DNA of 64,000 nucleotides, taken from assembly GCA_020635255.1 (NCBI GenBank), contig JACKAC010000001.1, forward strand, positions 1,341,501 through 1,405,500. The letters are read 5' to 3'. This DNA comes from Ignavibacteriales bacterium. GTDB taxonomy: Bacteria; Bacteroidota; Ignavibacteria; Tepidaquicellales; Tepidaquicellaceae. Below the pieces are notes generated by a model. The model ran no database searches, had not been told where the DNA came from, and saw only the letters and a program-made list of their open reading frames with translations. The translations under genes were made by a program, and so were the position numbers. Positions 18,481-27,946 of the stretch are shown here, piece after piece (the first letter of the stretch is position 1; each line of letters begins with the position of its first letter).

Positions 18481-19401
18481 CTATAGTTCGATGTCTTCGA
18501 ACCTGGTCAATTGCCTGAATTCCCTAAACCTGGAAAGTATTTTTTCATTATCAAGGTCTCTTAGAGCATCTATCGAAAACTTTTCGACACATATAGATGC
18601 CATAGTACTGCCGTATATCATAGCCAGACGCAGATTCTCTGGTTCGAGGCTTCCGGTTTTTGCCAGCCATCCCATAAAACCACCCGCGAATGTATCACCG
18701 GCACCGGTAGGATCATAAACAACCTCAAGAGGGTAGGCAGGCGCGGAGAATACAATATCATCGGTAAATAGCAACGCACCATGCTCGCCTTTCTTAATTA
18801 CGGCTATCCTTGGTCCGAGTGAAAGAAGCTTCTTCGCAGAATTTACAAGATTGTATTCACCAGTTAGTTCTCTAGCTTCAGTGTCATTAATGATTATAAT
18901 GTCGGCAAGCTTCAATGTGTTTATGAGCTCATCCTTGGCACTCTCTATCCAAAAATTCATAGTGTCTATTGCTATTAACTCAGGTTTTGTAACCTGCTTT
19001 ATGACGCTCTGCTGTAATGCAGGGGCGATGTTCCCGACGCAAAGAAATTTACTACTCTTAAAATTATCCGGCACTATCGGATTAAAATCTTCGAATGCAT
19101 TCAGTTCCGTTACAAGTGTATCACGAGTATTAAGATCGAAGTGATACCGACCATGCCAGAAGAAGGATTTTTTATCCGGATGGACCTCCAGTCCGGATGT
19201 ATCAACGCCTTTCGATTTCAGAAACGCTACTTCGTCCTGTGGAAAATCATTTCCAACGATACCAATTAGCTTAACGTCATTTGTAAAGTAGCTTGCTGTA
19301 AGTGATATAAACGTAGCCGAACCACCAACTACACGATCCGCCTTACCAAATGGGGTCTCTATCGTATCAAACGCAACCGACCCAACGACCAAAAAACTCA
19401 T
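18481..19401 (-). CDS. PfkB-family sugar/nucleoside kinase
   Basis: The 306-residue ribokinase-fold protein has GGSATFISL near the N-terminus, which is the sugar-binding glycine pair region. The C-terminal anion-hole and catalytic signature is DPTGAGDTFAGGF (around residues 240-252). The substrate cannot be told from sequence; ribokinase, adenosine kinase and aminoimidazole riboside kinase share this fold. It heads a minus-strand run with recO and htrA. The 260-bp region on its 5' side contains a minus-strand terminator, so it probably has its own promoter. Confidence 0.88.
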   Translation of the reverse strand: MSFLVVGSVAFDTIETPFGKADRVVGGSATFISLTASYFTNDVKLIGIVGNDFPQDEVAFLKSKGVDTSGLEVHPDKKSFFWHGRYHFDLNTRDTLVTELNAFEDFNPIVPDNFKSSKFLCVGNIAPALQQSVIKQVTKPELIAIDTMNFWIESAKDELINTLKLADIIIINDTEARELTGEYNLVNSAKKLLSLGPRIAVIKKGEHGALLFTDDIVFSAPAYPLEVVYDPTGAGDTFAGGFMGWLAKTGSLEPENLRLAMIYGSTMASICVEKFSIDALRDLDNEKILSRFREFRQLTRFEDIEL

Positions 19402-19536
19402 TCTGTAAAATTTAAATTAGATAATGCTACAAATTATGAATTTTATTATAAATAATTAATTCTTTTTCCTGTGGTTTTAAAAATCCGGACCATAATAATA
19501 TCAACAAAATTACTATAGGTAAAATAAGATTAAAAT

Positions 19537-19565
19537 GAAAAAAAGGTTAGATACGTATCTAACCT
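19537..19565 (-). terminator. Strong terminator on the minus strand
   Basis: A perfect 22-bp palindrome (19544-19565; arms AGGTTAGATAC/GTATCTAACCT) is followed on the minus strand by a run of seven Ts. No minus-strand gene lies between it and lptF, so it probably ends the lptF transcript after that transcript has crossed the DUF3467 gene in antisense. Confidence 0.75.
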
Positions 19566-19660
19566 GAATTCCTGATGAATAACCATAGACACAAAACTAA
19601 TCATCCTGACTTTAATATTACGCTTATTTAAGGTAGTTTATCTTAAATAAATACAATACC

Positions 19661-19996
19661 ATGGATGACAAACAAAACCCGGCACAACAACAAATAAACA
19701 TAGAATTAGATGAGAAACAGGCAGAAGGGACTTACTCTAACCTAGTGATCATTACTCATTCACCCGCAGAATTTATTATGGATTTCACGCGTGTGGTGCC
19801 CGGCATACCTAAGGCAAAGGTGCAGTCACGAATCATAATGACGCCTCAGCATGCAAAGCTTTTCCTTAACGCACTGAACGAAAATATAAAGCGGTTCGAA
19901 AATCAGTTTGGAGAAATCAAAATACATAACCAGATCGCTGACGGGGGACTTGGGTTTCAATCACCAACCAACCCCAAGGATGAAAAAATAAACTAG
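19661..19996 (+). CDS. DUF3467 protein
   Basis: The 111-residue protein has the conserved DUF3467 pattern: YSNLVIITHSPAEFIMDFTRVVPG, then KAKVQSRIIMTPQHAKLFLNALNENIKRFE. It is soluble, with no signal or membrane segment. The function is unknown; the family is a small beta/alpha domain common in Bacteroidota. Its stop codon directly abuts the stop of the convergent lptF gene, and the gene lies between that gene and the minus-strand terminator at 19537-19565. Confidence 0.85.
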   Translation: MDDKQNPAQQQINIELDEKQAEGTYSNLVIITHSPAEFIMDFTRVVPGIPKAKVQSRIIMTPQHAKLFLNALNENIKRFENQFGEIKIHNQIADGGLGFQSPTNPKDEKIN

Positions 19997-21109
19997 TTAC
20001 TCTCTCTGCAGACGCCAGAAGTTGACAAGTGAGATACCGATAAAAATTATGTTTGCCATCCAGGCAGTTAGTACCGGGTTTATATCACCGTTGTATCCAA
20101 ATACCTGCGATATTTTTATAAACCCGAGATAGATAAAACTCACCATTATTGCGATACCGAACTGCAGAGCCGCACCGCCACGCCGACGGGAATTAGCCGA
20201 TATAGAAGCACCGAAAAGGATTGTCACTATATTAGCAAATGAAAACGATATCTTAGAGTAGTAATCCACTTCGGTCTTTGCACTCTCCAGACCGCTGGCT
20301 TTTAGATTATCAATGAACTCACGGTGATCGCTGAGCGTCATCTCTTCAGGCATAAGCTGGTTTTTGATAATAAGGTCTGGTGTGAGCGAGATCTTACCAA
20401 GGTCTTTTATGTCGCCGGTGTAAATAACACTATACTGTTTGTAATCGATCTTGTTTGAATCACCAAAGACACGCTCATAAACATTTGAGAGCTTCCAGTC
20501 AGCCTTTGCCGAATCCCAAACAAAGCTCTGTATGTCGAATCGTGAAATTAAATGTGTAATGTCATTTTTGTCGAAGCTCTGAATCGATATCTGTCTGCCT
20601 GTGCGGGATGCATCATCATAAAATCCAATAGTAATTATACGATTATTCTTTTCCTGTATATGAAGATTCTGGACGGACGCATTAATGACATTTTTGCCCA
20701 GGTATTGACGGTCCAATTGTAATCTAGAGGAATTAGCATCCGGCACAACCCAGCCGTTAAAATAGATGGAGAATCCGGTCATCATAAATCCAAATACAAG
20801 AATCGGCGCCAGATAGCGTGCAAGACCTATACCGGCGGACTGCATAGCTGTAAATTCAGAATATGAAATAAACCTGCTTATTGTAAATAGGGAAGCCAGA
20901 AGCATTCCCATAGGTGTTATTAATTTTAAAATTTCAGGTATGAAATAAATGTAATATCTTATAATGATGTCAGTGGGAACGTTCTTATCGATAAATTTAT
21001 CCAGATTTTCGATAAGGTCTACAGCTATGAAAATTATAACAAAGCACAGAATTCCAAAAAGGAAGTTTATAACGAAATTGCGGAGTATGTATTTATCGAG
21101 AATTTTCAA
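19997..21109 (-). CDS. LptF/LptG-family permease (YjgP/YjgQ)
   Basis: The 370-residue inner-membrane protein has three N-terminal transmembrane helices (about 12-32, 50-75, 98-120). A large periplasmic beta-jellyroll domain follows (about 125-265), then three C-terminal helices, which is the LptF/LptG topology. It would be half of the ABC transporter that extracts lipopolysaccharide. The partner permease and LptB are not in the window. The start of the protein (MKILDKYILRNFVINFLFGI) is typical of the family. Confidence 0.88.
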   Translation of the reverse strand: MKILDKYILRNFVINFLFGILCFVIIFIAVDLIENLDKFIDKNVPTDIIIRYYIYFIPEILKLITPMGMLLASLFTISRFISYSEFTAMQSAGIGLARYLAPILVFGFMMTGFSIYFNGWVVPDANSSRLQLDRQYLGKNVINASVQNLHIQEKNNRIITIGFYDDASRTGRQISIQSFDKNDITHLISRFDIQSFVWDSAKADWKLSNVYERVFGDSNKIDYKQYSVIYTGDIKDLGKISLTPDLIIKNQLMPEEMTLSDHREFIDNLKASGLESAKTEVDYYSKISFSFANIVTILFGASISANSRRRGGAALQFGIAIMVSFIYLGFIKISQVFGYNGDINPVLTAWMANIIFIGISLVNFWRLQRE

Positions 21110-21198
21110 TATAATACAATATACTTTATTATATACTTACTAACTATACTATATATATAATAGTTATACTTTATCAACAAAACTTTTTTATAGGTTAA

Positions 21199-21807
21199 AT
21201 GAATACAGAAATCATTCTTCTTTGTAAACTCGCATCATGTGCTTCAGCTAAGAAATTCGATCAATTGCCCGGAATATTCTCGGATCTAAAGCAAATTGAT
21301 TCCAATCCGGATCATATATACGAAACATTGTTGCAAATATACCTATTTAATGGTTTTCCTGCTACACTTGAATCTCTAAAACTATTTAAGGAACATTTTT
21401 CTAACTATGCGCCACCTAAAGAGCAATATAATGTTAATTTATTTGAAAAAAGAGGAATTATTAATTGTAAACAGGTATATAGCTCAAATTTTGATAAATT
21501 ACAGCAAAATATAGGCTCATTTAGTCCTGACCTGGCAGATTGGATGCTTATCGAGGGTTATGGCAAGGTTATGGGCAGACCCGGATTACCAATGCAAACA
21601 CGTGAACTACTAAATGTTGCTATGCTAAGTACCAATTACGCTGAACATCAATTATACTCACATATAAAGGGCTCATTTAATACGGGATCAGATTATAATA
21701 CCATAAAACAGGTAATCGAAGTTACAAACGAATATAATACAGCTGAAAACCTAAAGAAAAGTCTCGAAATGCTTAAAAAGGTTAAAAGCACAGTTCAAAC
21801 CCAATAA
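21199..21807 (+). CDS. Carboxymuconolactone decarboxylase-like protein
   Basis: The C-terminal part of this 202-residue protein (ELLNVAMLSTNYAEHQLYSHIKGSFNTGSDYNTIKQVIEV) matches the CMD/AhpD fold signature in which a helix carrying HxxGA-like residues packs the trimer. The Cys-x-x-Cys pair of AhpD-type peroxidoreductases is missing, so a redox role is unlikely. It is divergent from lptF across an 89-bp, very AT-rich spacer that must contain both promoters. The substrate is unknown. Confidence 0.7.
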   Translation: MNTEIILLCKLASCASAKKFDQLPGIFSDLKQIDSNPDHIYETLLQIYLFNGFPATLESLKLFKEHFSNYAPPKEQYNVNLFEKRGIINCKQVYSSNFDKLQQNIGSFSPDLADWMLIEGYGKVMGRPGLPMQTRELLNVAMLSTNYAEHQLYSHIKGSFNTGSDYNTIKQVIEVTNEYNTAENLKKSLEMLKKVKSTVQTQ

Positions 21808-21890
21808 TACATATATCGTCATATAATATATATTATGTAAAGTTAAATTTATTTATAAACTTCTTACCTCTATCCCAATGGTACTCCCCT

Positions 21891-22376
21891 CTAAGGTATT
21901 AAGTGAATATCCGGATGAGTTTCCAGGTTTGGATTTATTTGTTTCTTCCAGGCTGTAGGAATCAGCGTCGACATAAAAAGGACCACATACGAAGCTACCC
22001 AAAAGTACAAACCAAATTTAATAATTACAGCGGTGGTCATACCCGCCTCATTATACATTAGGGTTGAGACAAAAAATGAAGGGATAGTCATACAAATAGC
22101 AATTACAGATATTGGAATGGCTATAAAATTAGTTATACGGAAAAAAGCCATAATTATGCAGGCAAGGTACAATATATTTGATATCCATGGCACCAGCAGG
22201 CTCCAATCATAAAAAAACGATAACCAGCCTATAATCAGGCACTCGAAGCCGTGTACAGACGTTCCTGGAGTTACCTGATAATAGACATCAGAAACAAGCG
22301 ATATTAAGTAAAGCAATAAGGAAAATCCCATTAAACCTAACTTTACTATCATGATCGGATTTAACCTGCCGGGCAT
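21891..22376 (-). CDS. Small four-helix membrane protein of unknown function
   Basis: The 161-residue protein has hydrophobic segments at about 10-28, 58-75, 80-105 and 112-138 and no recognised motif. The loop after helix 1 has PGTSVHGFECLIIGW, and the tail is hydrophilic (KKQINPNLETHPDIHL). It lies 30 bp downstream of the secreted carbonic anhydrase on the same strand, so the two may be transcribed together. I do not recognise the family. Confidence 0.6.
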   Translation of the reverse strand: MPGRLNPIMIVKLGLMGFSLLLYLISLVSDVYYQVTPGTSVHGFECLIIGWLSFFYDWSLLVPWISNILYLACIIMAFFRITNFIAIPISVIAICMTIPSFFVSTLMYNEAGMTTAVIIKFGLYFWVASYVVLFMSTLIPTAWKKQINPNLETHPDIHLIP

Positions 22377-22406
22377 GTAAACTTTTTTCCACTAAAATAA
22401 CCTCAA

Positions 22407-23093
22407 TTAATCTTCTAAGAAAGTAACTTTTCCCGTCGATACGTCATACATTCCTCCAACAATCTTGATCTTTCCTTCGTCCTCCATTGCTTTAAGTACC
22501 GGACTATTCTTCCTGATATCTTCTACAGCCAGCCTTACATTTTCTTCAGTTACAAGCTCAACGAATTTTTTATCTTTTGATGTCCTATCTCCATCAAATT
22601 TTGTTGAAGTTACTGCAGGATCTATCTTTTTCAGCAGACCGGTCAAATTACCCAGTTCAGCTCCATCTATTGCACCTTTTACTGCTCCGCATTCTGTATG
22701 CCCAAGAACAAGGATAAGTTTTGAACCAACAACAGCACATCCATATTCCATACCACCGAGTATATCAGCATTACTAATATTACCTGCAACCCTATTAATA
22801 AAAATATCCCCTATCCCCTGGTCAAATAAGGTTTCAGGATCAACTCTGGAGTCCATACAACTCAGTAAAACAGCATATGGATACTGTCCCTTACTCGAAT
22901 TTTTTACTTCGGTACTGGAATTTCTTTCAACAGTATTTCCATTTACGAATCTCTGATTTCCTTCCTTAAGCATGGTTAAAGCATCGTCAGGAGTTGTATT
23001 TTCCTGCTGTTCTTTTGTGAATTGCGAATATCCATTTATTTGTAAAACGGATAAAATTAAAGCAAGCGAAACGAAAAAGGTTTTTAGATTCAA
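22407..23093 (-). CDS. Secreted beta-class carbonic anhydrase
   Basis: The 228-residue protein has a signal peptide (residues 1-23, ending NGYSQ) and then a beta-carbonic anhydrase domain. The zinc ligands are Cys79 (CMDSR), His132 and Cys135 (GHTEC), with the Asp81-Arg83 dyad present. It interconverts CO2 and bicarbonate, here apparently in the periplasm. Most bacterial beta enzymes are cytoplasmic, although secreted versions are known. It is followed by a small membrane protein gene on the same strand. Confidence 0.9.
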   Translation of the reverse strand: MNLKTFFVSLALILSVLQINGYSQFTKEQQENTTPDDALTMLKEGNQRFVNGNTVERNSSTEVKNSSKGQYPYAVLLSCMDSRVDPETLFDQGIGDIFINRVAGNISNADILGGMEYGCAVVGSKLILVLGHTECGAVKGAIDGAELGNLTGLLKKIDPAVTSTKFDGDRTSKDKKFVELVTEENVRLAVEDIRKNSPVLKAMEDEGKIKIVGGMYDVSTGKVTFLED

Positions 23094-23281
23094 AATTGTG
23101 CTCCTTTATTTTTTTGGAAATTTAGGTAAAAATACGACTTTTTAATTCTCATACAAAAGAAATTTTTAAGAATTAGTCTCGACGGAAAAATAATCAGTTA
23201 TTTGTATAATATGCATTTTCAGGCTGGAATCGGATAATTTACCTTTTTACTATATAGCTTCCTGGGTATATTAGTCTCGAA

Positions 23282-24745
23282 ATGAAAAAAAGCAAATTAG
23301 TCGAAATACTGGGTACATACTCCCCTTCTGAAATCAAAACTTTCGAGAAATTTATTGCATCCCCCTATTTTTCCAGAGGCAGAGATGTTTCCGGTTTATA
23401 TTCATATTTAAAATCCTATTACCCGGGTTTCGAAAGTAAATTTATTAAAAAAGAAACAGTCTTTTCTTCGTTATTCCCTGGTGAAAAATACAGTGAGAAA
23501 AAACTTAAAAACCTATCATTTGAGCTTGCACAGCTTGCCGAGCAATTTCTTATTTCCGAATCATTGAAAAAAAATTATACGGAAAAAGCAATGTTACTGG
23601 CAATCGAATACAAAGACAGGAACAAAGGAAAACTTTTCTTTAATACACTGAAGATAATCGAGGATAAAATTGACAAAAAACTTTTCGATAGCTTCGACGC
23701 ATTCTCAATGGAAGAAAAGATTCTCTGGTTAAAACAGGAATATTATATAGGGATCAATGATTACAAGGAAGTAATATCCTTAAAAGGTAAGCATACCGAG
23801 TATATAATGTTGTCTTTCCTGATAAAATTCTTGCGTGCTCTTCGCGACAAAGAAATAGTTAATTCGGGTTATCCCGGAGAAATGAACACAACCCTCCTGG
23901 ACTGCCTGGCCGAGGGTTTTGATATTGAAAAGACAATTAAACTTCTAAAGAAAGAAAAGTTCCGTTTTGTGTGGCTTATCGAATTATACTACCTTGCTTA
24001 CACGTCTTCTAAAGAACTCGATAATGAAAATGCATATTTCAGTTTTCGGAAATTGTACAAAGAGAACATCGGAAATTTTTCTAAGCGGGAAAAGTATTAT
24101 ATACTCAGCGATTTTCTTTCCTTTTGTGTAAGAAATCAAAACAGAGGAAAGTCAAATTACCAATCCGAGGAAATGACACTTTATAAAGAAATGGTCAGGC
24201 AGGATGCTTTTTGCGCTTCCGAAGACGATCATCTCAATATTGTTTTATTTAGAAATATTTTATTTATGGCATTAAGCTTAGATGAGGATAAATGGTTTGA
24301 AGAGAACAGGAGTATTATCGTTAACAGACTAAGACCTGAACTGAAAGAAAATGCCGAGTATTATGCAATTGCGCATTTGGAATATGAAAAAGGAAATTAT
24401 GAGAAGGCTCTGGAAAATATCAATAAAGTAAAATACGATGTTTTTTTATACAAAATTGATGTTAAAAACCTATTGTTAAAAATATTTTTCGAATTAAAAC
24501 AATACGACCAAGCTTTTTCTCTGGTAGATGCCTATAAGCATTTTCTCAAAAGTAATAAAGAACTATCTCATGAATACAAAGAGCAATTCCTTAATTTTAT
24601 AATTATGTACAATAAAATCCTTCGGACAATTTCGCAAAACAAACCTGAAAACCAAGACTTTTTATTAAGTGAACTCAAAAGCATAAAAACCATATCAAAT
24701 CGGGACTGGCTAACGGAAAAGATCAATAATTTAAAGAATAAATAG
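23282..24745 (+). CDS. Helical-repeat (TPR-like) protein of unknown function
   Basis: This 487-residue, almost entirely alpha-helical, Lys/Glu-rich cytoplasmic protein has no signal peptide. The N-terminus (VEILGTYSPSEIKTFEKFIASPYF) forms a short domain. From about 330 onwards there are TPR-like helix pairs (AEYYAIAHLEYEKGNYEKALENINKV and KNLLLKIFFELKQYDQAFSLVDAYK). It is probably a scaffold. I do not recognise a specific family. It precedes nuoK by 107 bp on the same strand, but nothing in it suggests a link to complex I. Confidence 0.65.
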   Translation: MKKSKLVEILGTYSPSEIKTFEKFIASPYFSRGRDVSGLYSYLKSYYPGFESKFIKKETVFSSLFPGEKYSEKKLKNLSFELAQLAEQFLISESLKKNYTEKAMLLAIEYKDRNKGKLFFNTLKIIEDKIDKKLFDSFDAFSMEEKILWLKQEYYIGINDYKEVISLKGKHTEYIMLSFLIKFLRALRDKEIVNSGYPGEMNTTLLDCLAEGFDIEKTIKLLKKEKFRFVWLIELYYLAYTSSKELDNENAYFSFRKLYKENIGNFSKREKYYILSDFLSFCVRNQNRGKSNYQSEEMTLYKEMVRQDAFCASEDDHLNIVLFRNILFMALSLDEDKWFEENRSIIVNRLRPELKENAEYYAIAHLEYEKGNYEKALENINKVKYDVFLYKIDVKNLLLKIFFELKQYDQAFSLVDAYKHFLKSNKELSHEYKEQFLNFIIMYNKILRTISQNKPENQDFLLSELKSIKTISNRDWLTEKINNLKNK

Positions 24746-24852
24746 TTTGACTACCTTAATATAACATAGCACAAGTATTCTAAAATTTTAACTTTATTCC
24801 CAAAAATACATTTATTAATTTATCTTGATAAGAAAATTACCAAATACCCTAA

Positions 24853-25161
24853 ATGCCAACTATAGACGTTAATTTTTACCTCATACTCAGCGCATTTCTA
24901 TTTACAATTGGTGTCATAGGTGTCCTGGTCCGCAGAAACGCAATAATCATATTCATGTGTATCGAGCTTATGCTAAATGCCATAAACCTCTCTCTTGTGG
25001 CGTTTTCCTCTTATATGGGAAACGTTAGCGGACAGATATTTGTGTTCATGGTATTGACCGTTGCGGCAGCTGAGGCGGCAATTGGTCTGGCTATCATTAT
25101 TTCTCTCTACAGGAATAAGGATACTCTCAATATTGACGAACTCAACATTTTAAAATGGTAG
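24853..25161 (+). CDS. nuoK: NADH-quinone oxidoreductase subunit K
   Basis: The 102-residue protein has three transmembrane helices. It keeps the two buried glutamates of the NuoK proton path: Glu in FMCIELMLNAINL (helix 2, about 37) and Glu in AAAEAAIGLAI (helix 3, about 73). It is part of the membrane arm of complex I. The last seven bases overlap the start of nuoL (ATGGTAG), so the two are translationally coupled. The genes for other complex I subunits are not nearby. Confidence 0.95.
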   Translation: MPTIDVNFYLILSAFLFTIGVIGVLVRRNAIIIFMCIELMLNAINLSLVAFSSYMGNVSGQIFVFMVLTVAAAEAAIGLAIIISLYRNKDTLNIDELNILKW

Positions 25162-27068
25162 ATCTCTTTCCATTAATAATCATATTACCTTTAGCCGGAT
25201 TCCTGATAAACGGATTGTTCGGTAAAAAGATTAATAACGAAAAGGTTTCGGGCTGGCTGTCTTCCCTGCTGGTGTTTATACCTTTTGTTATCGGTGCCGG
25301 GATATTTTTTCAAATGCTGGGGATGCCTGCCGAAGAAAGAAGCATTTCGGTAAATTTCTTTAGCTGGATACAAACAGGAACCCTTTCTGTCAATATAGCA
25401 TACCTGCTCGACCCGCTATCGGTATCACTTTTACTGATCGTAACGGGAATAGGATTTTTGATACATGTATATTCTATCGGATATATGCACGGTGACCAGG
25501 GATTTGCTAAGTTCTTCGCATTTTTGAACCTTTTCATTTTCGCAATGCTGAACCTGATACTAGCGGATAACTTCCTGCTAGTCTTCCTTGGATGGGAAGG
25601 TGTGGGTCTCTGCTCATATTTATTGATCGGATTCTGGTATGAACAGAAATTTACCGGGGATGCCGCTAAGAAGGCATTTATAATGAACCGTATCGGTGAT
25701 TTTGGATTTATGATAGCAATGTTTCTTATATTCGCAAATTTTGGTACGCTGACGATATCGGAATTCCTTGGTCAGTTAGGCGGTTTTGAATTAAACAACT
25801 CACTGCTTATTGCAATATCATTGTTATTCTTTCTCGGAGCAACAGGTAAATCAGCACAGATACCGCTCTTTGTATGGCTACCGGATGCTATGGCAGGTCC
25901 AACTCCTGTATCGGCTCTCATACATGCGGCGACTATGGTAACCGCAGGTGTATATCTTGTAGCAAGGACTTCGCTACTATATGCTCTTGCACCATTTACT
26001 ACAGAGATCATTTTGGTTGTTGCTATATTGACGGCTGTTATTGCGGCGACGATAGCAATAAAGCAGAATGATATTAAAAAAATACTCGCGTACTCCACAG
26101 TATCACAGTTAGGATTTATGTTTATTGCGCTGGGGGTATTTGCGTATCACATAGCAATATTTCACCTAATCACACACGCATTCTTTAAAGCGCTGATGTT
26201 CCTTGGATCCGGATCTGTAATACACGGTATGCACGAGGAGCAGGACATAAGAAAAATGGGCGGCTTAAAGAATAAGATGAAGATCACGTTTATAACGTTC
26301 TTCATCGGTGCGCTAGCGATATCGGGAATTCCTCCCCTATCCGGGTTCTTTTCAAAGGATGAAATATTATATAACTTAATTGCTCATTCTACGATACCAT
26401 TTTACATAATTGTTCTCATTACCGCCGGAATAACGGCATTCTATATGTGGAGACTAATGGGACTGACATTCTATGGTAAACCAAGATATGACCAGGAACA
26501 TCTGCATCCACACGAGTCACCTGCTACGATGACTGTACCGCTCATAATTCTCGCTATACTCTCAGCAATAGGAGGCTTTATAGGACTTCCCCATTTTACT
26601 GGAATGCCTAATTATCTAGAGCATTGGCTGGAGCCGGTATTTGCAAAAGCACAGGAAGTATATCTGGCGAATAATCCCGTAAATGATCATACCATTAGCT
26701 TTGAGCTTGCGCTCATAGCACTATCGGTTGCAGTTGCTACAACAGCTATCGTTATCGCATTTAGAAAATTCTCAAAACAGGAAACATTCGAAGAGCCGAA
26801 GGGATTTGGAAAGGTACTCGAGAACAAATACTACGTTGACGAAGCTTATGACAAAGCTGTTGTTCAGCCAATATACAGGACTTCAGATAAGTTCTTGTGG
26901 GGCATATTTGATGTAAAGATAATAGATGGCTTGGTTAATGGAGTAGCAAAATTTATTTCTTCGCTAAGCATAGACTGGAGAAAGTTACAGACGGGAGTTA
27001 TACAAGATTACACTACAATAGCTGTACTTGGTATTGTTGCAACCATCTTATATTTTATACTGCGTTAG
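25155..27068 (+). CDS. nuoL: NADH-quinone oxidoreductase subunit L
   Basis: This 637-residue antiporter-like subunit has about 16 transmembrane helices. The core sequences GWEGVGLCSYLLIGFW (helix 5, with the key Glu), QIPLFVWLPDAMAGPTPVSALIHAATMVTAG and the Lys-containing helix (AIKQNDIKKILAYSTVSQLG) are intact. The long C-terminal amphipathic region and last helix typical of NuoL are present (YYVDEAYDKAVVQPIYR...). A terminator follows directly, so nuoM and nuoN are not in this operon. Confidence 0.96.
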   Translation: MVDLFPLIIILPLAGFLINGLFGKKINNEKVSGWLSSLLVFIPFVIGAGIFFQMLGMPAEERSISVNFFSWIQTGTLSVNIAYLLDPLSVSLLLIVTGIGFLIHVYSIGYMHGDQGFAKFFAFLNLFIFAMLNLILADNFLLVFLGWEGVGLCSYLLIGFWYEQKFTGDAAKKAFIMNRIGDFGFMIAMFLIFANFGTLTISEFLGQLGGFELNNSLLIAISLLFFLGATGKSAQIPLFVWLPDAMAGPTPVSALIHAATMVTAGVYLVARTSLLYALAPFTTEIILVVAILTAVIAATIAIKQNDIKKILAYSTVSQLGFMFIALGVFAYHIAIFHLITHAFFKALMFLGSGSVIHGMHEEQDIRKMGGLKNKMKITFITFFIGALAISGIPPLSGFFSKDEILYNLIAHSTIPFYIIVLITAGITAFYMWRLMGLTFYGKPRYDQEHLHPHESPATMTVPLIILAILSAIGGFIGLPHFTGMPNYLEHWLEPVFAKAQEVYLANNPVNDHTISFELALIALSVAVATTAIVIAFRKFSKQETFEEPKGFGKVLENKYYVDEAYDKAVVQPIYRTSDKFLWGIFDVKIIDGLVNGVAKFISSLSIDWRKLQTGVIQDYTTIAVLGIVATILYFILR

Positions 27069-27092
27069 AAAAATCTTAGAATAGCACAAAGG

Positions 27093-27128
27093 AAAAGAGG
27101 AAACGGCATACTCACGTTTCCTCTTTTT
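27093..27128. terminator. Bidirectional rho-independent terminator
   Basis: A perfect 13-bp stem (27093-27105 with 27115-27127, arms AAAAGAGGAAACG/CGTTTCCTCTTTT) has a 9-base loop and is flanked by A and T runs. It separates nuoL from the convergent cytochrome gene and can serve both. Confidence 0.92.
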
Positions 27129-27148
27129 AGTTTTCCCCCATAACAATC

Positions 27149-27937
27149 TTATTTTTGAGGCTGTACTACTTTTGTCATTATAAATTCAGAGATGTCTGCA
27201 ATATCCTGATTTGTAATTTGCCCCTCCTTAAAGAATGGCATTACATCATGTCCCAATCTAACATTGAACGCGATCCCTCGAACATCCCCTTCATATTCAT
27301 TAAGGTGCGGTACGTCTTTCACCGGACTATCTTTGCTATGGCAATGTGAACATGCATCCTTGAAAAGAGTCTGCCCATGTTCGGCATCACCTTTTAGTTT
27401 AACTATCTCGTCGCGCTGGAGTTTGAATTTATCCTTATCGCGATCAGGCAAAGCAATAGTTTCATAAACTTCTTCTGTTGGGTCGTTAGGTGTCGCAATC
27501 TCTTCAAAATATGCATTCAGCGCATTGATCTGATCGGGAGTAAGTTCATCTTTATATCCAAGGTAGCGTTCCCAGCAGATTGTCGACCCACCGGCAGTTT
27601 TTTTCACTTCTTCTCTGGTAATCATGCCATGATATGTAGAAGTTCTTTTTGGCACTCCATTTACGGGTGAGAAGTATTTGGTAAGCGTGTTACTTGTGTT
27701 ACTTCCGTCACTGTGGCAATCCGCGCACATCAGACCTGTCTCGGTCGATGCTTTATAAAATATCTCTTTACCCTGAGCAGATAGCCCAGAAGTCTGCGAA
27801 TTATCATTGTTCTCAGATGTTGTATCACCTGAAGACTTTTTATCGGTGCTATTATTGCATCCGGTGTAAATAACTGCTGAAAATAAAAACAACAAAGAAC
27901 ATACTAGAAAAATGGGTCTTAGGATTTTTACCTTCAT
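27149..27937 (-). CDS. Dihaem c-type cytochrome lipoprotein
   Basis: The 262-residue lipoprotein (lipobox YTGC, Cys27) has two haem-binding motifs: CADCH (71-75) and CSHCH (196-200). The second belongs to a class I cytochrome c domain with Met ligand candidates near the C-terminus. A Ser/Asn-rich linker follows the lipid anchor. It is probably an electron carrier in the periplasm. It is the last gene of a minus-strand operon that also encodes an outer-membrane barrel, RsmE and Omp85, and it shares the strong terminator with nuoL. Confidence 0.88.
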   Translation of the reverse strand: MKVKILRPIFLVCSLLFLFSAVIYTGCNNSTDKKSSGDTTSENNDNSQTSGLSAQGKEIFYKASTETGLMCADCHSDGSNTSNTLTKYFSPVNGVPKRTSTYHGMITREEVKKTAGGSTICWERYLGYKDELTPDQINALNAYFEEIATPNDPTEEVYETIALPDRDKDKFKLQRDEIVKLKGDAEHGQTLFKDACSHCHSKDSPVKDVPHLNEYEGDVRGIAFNVRLGHDVMPFFKEGQITNQDIADISEFIMTKVVQPQK

Positions 27938-27946
27938 GATTATAAT

